18,695 nt of DNA from Methylococcales bacterium. Its GTDB lineage: Bacteria; Pseudomonadota; Gammaproteobacteria; Methylococcales; Methylomonadaceae. The position numbers and the translations under genes are program-made. Below, piece by piece: positions 15,711 to 18,695 of this stretch (the stretch's first letter is position 1; each line of letters begins with the position of its first letter). A model generated the notes under the pieces. That model worked only from the letters and a program-made list of their open reading frames with translations. It was not told the DNA's origin and searched no databases. Where the stretch lies: assembly GCA_023134955.1 (NCBI GenBank), contig JAGLUC010000024.1:1-18695 (forward strand), read 5' to 3'.

Positions 15711-15727
15711 CCCACGCCGAGCGTGGG
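15711..15727. repeat. Short palindrome CCCACGC-CGA-GCGTGGG
   Basis: A perfect 7 bp inverted repeat with a 3 nt loop lies between the convergent UPF0182 and rsd genes, 22 nt after the UPF0182 stop. It is much more GC-rich than its surroundings and resembles a short palindrome family (CCCACGCnnnGCGTGGG) that I recall as dispersed in gammaproteobacterial genomes. No T-tract follows on either strand, so it is not a typical terminator. Confidence 0.6.
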
Positions 15728-15791
15728 AAAATAGTCTTAACTGTATTCCAAAAAATGAATGAAACGACAAGGAAAACAGAAAAATTTAGTA

Positions 15792-16238
15792 TTATTTTAA
15801 TACCAGGCTACAGAGCCTATCTTCAAGATCTATTCGCTTTGCAAGATGTTCGCCTAATGCTGATAAATCGAACTCTAAAGTATCAATAGCAAGTGAATTT
15901 ATATTGGAATCATAGTTATCATTAAAAGAAATAACGGCTTCAGTTGTTTTTGAAAATTCAGGGTAGATTCTTTCAGCTACTGATAAAACAGCCTCTCTAC
16001 GTTCATTTCCTGATATTAAATATTCAAAAATACCAAAATGTCCTAAAGAGGCATAATCAATTAATAATTGAGAAAACTTTGTCAATAGTTCTTGCGTCTG
16101 AGATATGTTTGAAAAGGGCTTTAATTCTGCAACTTTGCAATATAAAGACCAGACTTGTTTTCTTTCTTCTTGTAGTTCAGAAACCAGGTGTTGATTATAT
16201 TTACGCCTTTCAGGACTTTGGTGCATAACAGCAGACAT
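15792..16238 (-). CDS. rsd: Rsd/AlgQ family sigma-70 regulator
   Basis: The 148-residue all-helical protein matches the Rsd/AlgQ family, whose members bind sigma-70 region 4 and shift RNA polymerase toward alternative sigma factors in stationary phase. Family features are LLIDYASLGHFGIFEYLISG (equivalent to the LVDYxSAGHFxIYE motif), the AERIYPEFSKTTEAVISFND segment that resembles AlgQ of Pseudomonas, and the C-terminal LGEHLAKRIDLEDRLCSLVL helix. It is somewhat shorter at the C terminus than E. coli Rsd. A perfect AAGGAG ribosome site (16250-16245) sits 6 nt before the ATG. It is divergent from the glycosyltransferase operon. Confidence 0.85.
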   Translation of the reverse strand: MSAVMHQSPERRKYNQHLVSELQEERKQVWSLYCKVAELKPFSNISQTQELLTKFSQLLIDYASLGHFGIFEYLISGNERREAVLSVAERIYPEFSKTTEAVISFNDNYDSNINSLAIDTLEFDLSALGEHLAKRIDLEDRLCSLVLK

Positions 16239-16266
16239 AAGCGACTCCTTTTTAAAGTTAGCTGCT

Positions 16267-16295
16267 AATTTATGTCATTTATTAAGAAAACTCAA
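16267..16295 (-). promoter_or_regulatory. Candidate sigma-70 promoter of rsd
   Basis: On the minus strand TTGAGT (16295-16290) and TAAATT (16272-16267) are separated by 17 bp. Transcription would start near 16260, leaving about 22 nt before the rsd ATG with AAGGAG in between. Each hexamer matches the consensus at four of six positions, so the call is moderate. Confidence 0.4.
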
Positions 16296-16322
16296 CAATT
16301 ATTTAAAAAATAAGAGATTTTT

Positions 16323-17150
16323 GTGTATTTTGTGTCAATAATTATTCCAACTTATAATCGCTGCAGCCTATTAAAACGTGCATTAGAGTCAGTTTATCAG
16401 CAAACTTATCTGGATTATGAAATTATTGTTGTTGATGATGGATCGACAGACGAGACAGCTAAAATGATAAAGCTGTTTTTTCCAGAAGTAAACTATGATT
16501 TTCAAGTTAATCAGGGAGTGAGTGCTGCAAGAAATAGAGGAATAGGATTGGCAAAAGGACATTGGTTCGCTTTTTTGGATTCAGATGATGAATGGATGCC
16601 GAAAAAATTAGAAAATCAAATGTGCGAATTAAAATCTAACTTAGATTACAAAATATGTCACACGCAAGAACAGTGGATTAGAAATGCTGTTCGGGTCAAT
16701 CAAATGAAAAAGCACAAAAAAACAGGTGGCTGGATTTTTAAGCAATGCTTACCCTTATGTGCGATGTCTCCTTCGTCTATTGTCATTCACCGCACGGTAT
16801 TTGATGATGTGGGAAATTTCGATATAACCTTGCCAGCCTGTGAAGATTATGACTTATGGTTACGTATAACTGCCAAATACCCTGTTTTATATTTAGAAGA
16901 TGAACTCATTAAAAAATATGGTGGACATGAAGATCAACTTTCAACAAAATATTGGGGAATGGATCAGTATAGAATTAAAGCATTACAAAAAATTATTTTA
17001 AGCAATAAACTAAATGAAGAAAACAAGCAGCAAGCCATATCCATGCTATTAAAAAAATGTAATATTTTTAAAAATGGAGCATTAAAACGGGACAAAATTG
17101 ACGAAGCTCAGTACTATCAACAAATAATTAATGATTTTTTAGTAGAATGA
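16323..17150 (+). CDS. Family 2 glycosyltransferase (GT-A fold)
   Basis: The 275-residue cytoplasmic enzyme is a GT2 inverting glycosyltransferase. The nucleotide-sugar site is VSIIIPTYNRC at 4-14 and VVDDGSTDET at 36-45. NQGVSAARNRGI (63-74) is the conserved loop, and the metal-binding motif is FLDSDDEW at 84-91. CEDYDLWLR at 173-181 carries the probable catalytic acid-base region. It lacks membrane segments. The start is a GTG at 16323 with AAGAGA at 16312-16317. The donor and acceptor are unknown; cell-surface polysaccharide is a reasonable guess from the family. Its stop overlaps the next gene in an ATGA, so the two proteins are translationally coupled. Confidence 0.92.
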   Translation: MYFVSIIIPTYNRCSLLKRALESVYQQTYLDYEIIVVDDGSTDETAKMIKLFFPEVNYDFQVNQGVSAARNRGIGLAKGHWFAFLDSDDEWMPKKLENQMCELKSNLDYKICHTQEQWIRNAVRVNQMKKHKKTGGWIFKQCLPLCAMSPSSIVIHRTVFDDVGNFDITLPACEDYDLWLRITAKYPVLYLEDELIKKYGGHEDQLSTKYWGMDQYRIKALQKIILSNKLNEENKQQAISMLLKKCNIFKNGALKRDKIDEAQYYQQIINDFLVE

Positions 17151-17971
17151 CTAAGCAACACCTCCCCTCTATTTACCTTTTTGTCGCATTAGCCTGTGAA
17201 GCAAAACCTTTAGTGCATTTCTTTGGTTTAAAAAAACAACCATTGAATTGCCCTTTTGCTATTTATAAAAATGATGACATTGTTTTGGTGGTAGCGGGTG
17301 TTGGTAAAATTGCAATGGCAGGCTCTGTTGCCTATACCATGGCAATATTTTCGAATGTTCAAGTCCCTATATTGATTAATATTGGTATTGCTGGACATCA
17401 ATCACAAGCACTAGGCAATTTATGTGTGGCAAGTAAAATTATTGATGTAGAGACGGGGAAATGCTTTTATCCCCAGTTAATTGGTAACAATTGGCCAGAA
17501 AGCTTTCAAATTAAAACATTTTCAATACCTTGTGCTCAGTATAACGAAAATTGTTTAAATGATATGGAAGCCTCTGCATTTTGTGAAATGGCTATAAAGT
17601 TTAGTAGTAGTGAGCTTATTCATAGTCTAAAAATAGTCTCTGATAATGAAACTTCTTCAATAGATAATATCAATGCCAAGTTAGTGGCTGAATGGATAAC
17701 TAAGCAACTGACTGATATTGAAATGGTTTTAAAAAAATCAAGTTTACTAAGAAAACCTTTTGTAACTATTGAGTTAAATGAATTAACTGAGATAGTCAAT
17801 AACTGGCATTTTACTGTGACTGGGCAGATAAAATTAAAAGCATTATTAATGAGGTGGAGGGTATTAACATCTCAGCCATGGAAAGGTTTTTACGCTAAAG
17901 ACCTTAGTAATGGAAAGGTATTGCTACAAAGATTAGAAAAGGATATTAATCAGTTAGAGCTGAAATTGTGA
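17147..17971 (+). CDS. Nucleoside phosphorylase-like protein with C-terminal extension
   Basis: Residues 1-190 resemble the PNP/MTAN nucleoside phosphorylase fold (COG0775 type). Landmarks are ALACEAKPL with E18 near the start, VVAGVGK at 48-54, NIGIAG at 78-83, DMEASAF at 139-145 with E141 where MTAN has its ribose-binding Glu, and IVSDNETS with D166 where MTAN has its catalytic Asp. The stretch between VETGKCFYP and DMEASAF is about 40 residues shorter than in MTAN, so part of the usual substrate region is missing. About 75 residues follow the fold (200-274), a helical extension rich in Lys and Leu that I do not recognise. The acidic catalytic residues remain, so it may still act on a nucleoside or related compound. 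It overlaps the glycosyltransferase gene by 4 bp. Confidence 0.75.
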   Translation: MTKQHLPSIYLFVALACEAKPLVHFFGLKKQPLNCPFAIYKNDDIVLVVAGVGKIAMAGSVAYTMAIFSNVQVPILINIGIAGHQSQALGNLCVASKIIDVETGKCFYPQLIGNNWPESFQIKTFSIPCAQYNENCLNDMEASAFCEMAIKFSSSELIHSLKIVSDNETSSIDNINAKLVAEWITKQLTDIEMVLKKSSLLRKPFVTIELNELTEIVNNWHFTVTGQIKLKALLMRWRVLTSQPWKGFYAKDLSNGKVLLQRLEKDINQLELKL

Positions 17972-18017
17972 TTAAAACTGATAAGAAATAAAAAAAAGCA
18001 AGTATTTTTTCTGTTAG

Positions 18018-18026
18018 TGCTATAAT
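18018..18026 (+). promoter_or_regulatory. Extended -10 promoter of the cold-shock gene
   Basis: TGC followed by TATAAT (18021-18026) is a perfect extended -10 element. No good -35 lies 17 bp upstream, which is normal for extended -10 promoters. Transcription would start near 18033. Confidence 0.65.
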
Positions 18027-18032
18027 GTCGGT

Positions 18033-18149
18033 GCTTGCGTTGGCTCAAGCTGGTTTTCTAAGAACATCCTGTAATTGGCTCATCTCTGAATCCTTATTCA
18101 TGTCATCTGCACGCTTTATTTATTTTTTTACATTTTGAGGATTTCAAAA
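18033..18149 (+). promoter_or_regulatory. Long 5' leader of the cold-shock gene
   Basis: About 117 nt separate the predicted start from the ATG, with no ORF. It opens with GCTTG-N8-CAAGC (18034-18051), a small hairpin, and ends with GAGG (18137-18140) nine nucleotides before the ATG. Long leaders are typical of cspA-type mRNAs, where structure controls translation and stability by temperature. The thermosensor role here is inferred. Confidence 0.5.
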
Positions 18150-18353
18150 ATGGCAACTGGTACAGTTAAATGGTTCAACGAAGCTAAAGGTTTCGGTTTT
18201 ATCTCTCCACAAGACGGTGGTGAAGATGTATTCGTTCACTTTAGAGCAATTGTTGGCGATGGTTTTAAAACTTTGGCCGAAGGTCAAACTGTTGTATATG
18301 AAGTAGAAAATGGCCCTAAAGGTCTACAAGCTGCTCAAGTACAGCCACAATAA
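18150..18353 (+). CDS. cspA: CspA family cold-shock protein
   Basis: The 67-residue protein is a single cold-shock domain that binds single-stranded RNA and DNA. RNP1 is KGFGFI at 13-18 and RNP2 is VFVHF at 27-31, and the start MATGTVKWFNEAKGFG is typical. The ATG at 18150 is preferred over the in-frame ATG at 18135 because GAGG at 18137-18140 is correctly spaced for it and the family begins there. It is monocistronic, with an extended -10 promoter, a long leader and a strong terminator. Symbol cspA is family-level; several paralogues usually exist. Confidence 0.96.
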   Translation: MATGTVKWFNEAKGFGFISPQDGGEDVFVHFRAIVGDGFKTLAEGQTVVYEVENGPKGLQAAQVQPQ

Positions 18354-18380
18354 GTAAACAGCCAACACTGTTTATTAAAG

Positions 18381-18407
18381 ACCCCACTTTTAAGTGGGGT
18401 TTTTTTT
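18381..18407 (+). terminator. Rho-independent terminator of the cold-shock gene
   Basis: ACCCCACTT (18381-18389) and AAGTGGGGT (18392-18400) form a perfect 9 bp stem with a 2 nt TT centre, followed by an eight-base T run (18400-18407). It lies 27 nt after the cspA stop. Confidence 0.95.
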
Positions 18408-18494
18408 GCCCTAAATTTAATGCCTCAGTTAATATACTTACAAAGAAACTTTAGAATAAAGGTTTTATTAGCCACTCATTTTTATCAGCTAAAT

Positions 18495-18695
18495 TCATAT
18501 AATATACTCTTTACGTTTAAGAATACCCCATTCTAAAACACTCACCTTATTACGATGGGCGTTGTTTAACGCTATGGAGGCATGTATTAATCGTCCCAAA
18601 AGTTCTGGCAGGGTATTTCGACACTCTTTTATTAACACATATTGTAGTCCGTATGAAACGAAGTGTAATACGGGGTTTCGAGTCATCGGTTTCCC
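18495..18695 (-). CDS. Unrecognised ORF, C-terminal part, cut by the right edge
   Basis: The minus-strand frame is open from the window edge to a TGA at 18497-18495, about 66 residues. An internal ATG at 18686 exists, but there is no stop before the edge, so the start may lie outside. The translation ends VLEWGILKRKEYII and contains LPELLGRLIHASIALNNAH. I do not recognise the family and see no domain signature or ribosome site before the internal ATG. It could be the end of a real gene, a remnant, or a chance frame. A GCGTT-GTTT-AACGC palindrome (18559-18572) lies inside it. Confidence 0.25.
   Translation of the reverse strand, partial: GKPMTRNPVLHFVSYGLQYVLIKECRNTLPELLGRLIHASIALNNAHRNKVSVLEWGILKRKEYII

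Noticed and set aside
15689..15889. A 66-codon plus-strand frame starting with ATG overlapping the UPF0182 stop
   Set aside because: It runs through the GC-rich palindrome and then overlaps the end of rsd on the opposite strand; no family similarity and no separate ribosome site.
18135..18149. Extended N terminus for the cold-shock protein
   Set aside because: The ATG at 18135 lies just before and overlaps the GAGG ribosome site that serves the ATG at 18150, and the family starts at MATGTVKWF.
1..18695. CRISPR array, toxin-antitoxin pair, restriction system, prophage or complete insertion sequence
   Set aside because: I looked for regularly spaced repeats, transposase or integrase motifs, small paired ORFs and nuclease signatures and saw none I could support.

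Overview
The window is a stretch of an AT-rich gammaproteobacterial chromosome. The gene content is mostly housekeeping. The run gshB-tonB-yqgE-ruvX-pyrR-pyrB-pyrC' is, as I remember it, the order found in Pseudomonas, and the low G+C with marine or freshwater methanotroph-like features makes a Methylococcales-type organism plausible. That placement is inference from gene order and base composition; no marker gene here settles it.

Layout. (1) From the left edge to about 5.1 kb lies a tightly packed minus-strand operon read as gshB, tonB, yqgE, ruvX, pyrR, pyrB, pyrC' (the last cut by the window edge). Its gaps are 3 to 12 nt and several genes overlap. It joins glutathione synthesis, energy transduction to the outer membrane, a Holliday-junction resolvase-like rRNA-processing factor, and a PyrR-regulated aspartate transcarbamoylase whose dihydroorotase-like partner has lost metal ligands. 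(2) Divergent from it is rpmB-rpmG (ribosomal proteins L28 and L33), ending in a strong hairpin. (3) A minus-strand gene encodes a protein with two cyclic-nucleotide-binding-like domains, a rhodanese domain and a coiled coil. It is divergent from a DegP/DegQ-type periplasmic protease; a perfect FNR/Anr palindrome lies between them, placed exactly as expected for a class II activated promoter of the rhodanese gene. (4) The plus strand continues with a MoaB/Mog-like protein, a DUF423 membrane protein, aminopeptidase N and a DUF4442 thioesterase-like protein. (5) A 0.3 kb intergenic region carries a nested palindromic element that resembles a small non-autonomous repeat. It is followed by a large UPF0182 membrane protein. 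(6) An Rsd/AlgQ-type sigma-70 regulator on the minus strand is divergent from a two-gene operon of a family 2 glycosyltransferase and an unusual, shortened nucleoside-phosphorylase-like protein with a C-terminal extension. (7) A cold-shock protein gene has an extended -10 promoter, a long leader and a textbook terminator. The right edge holds the end of an unrecognised minus-strand ORF.

No CRISPR array, tRNA, rRNA, prophage, complete insertion sequence or recognisable defence system was seen. The most promising observations are the FNR-box/double-cNBD-rhodanese unit, the nested palindrome element ahead of UPF0182, and the translationally coupled glycosyltransferase/phosphorylase pair.
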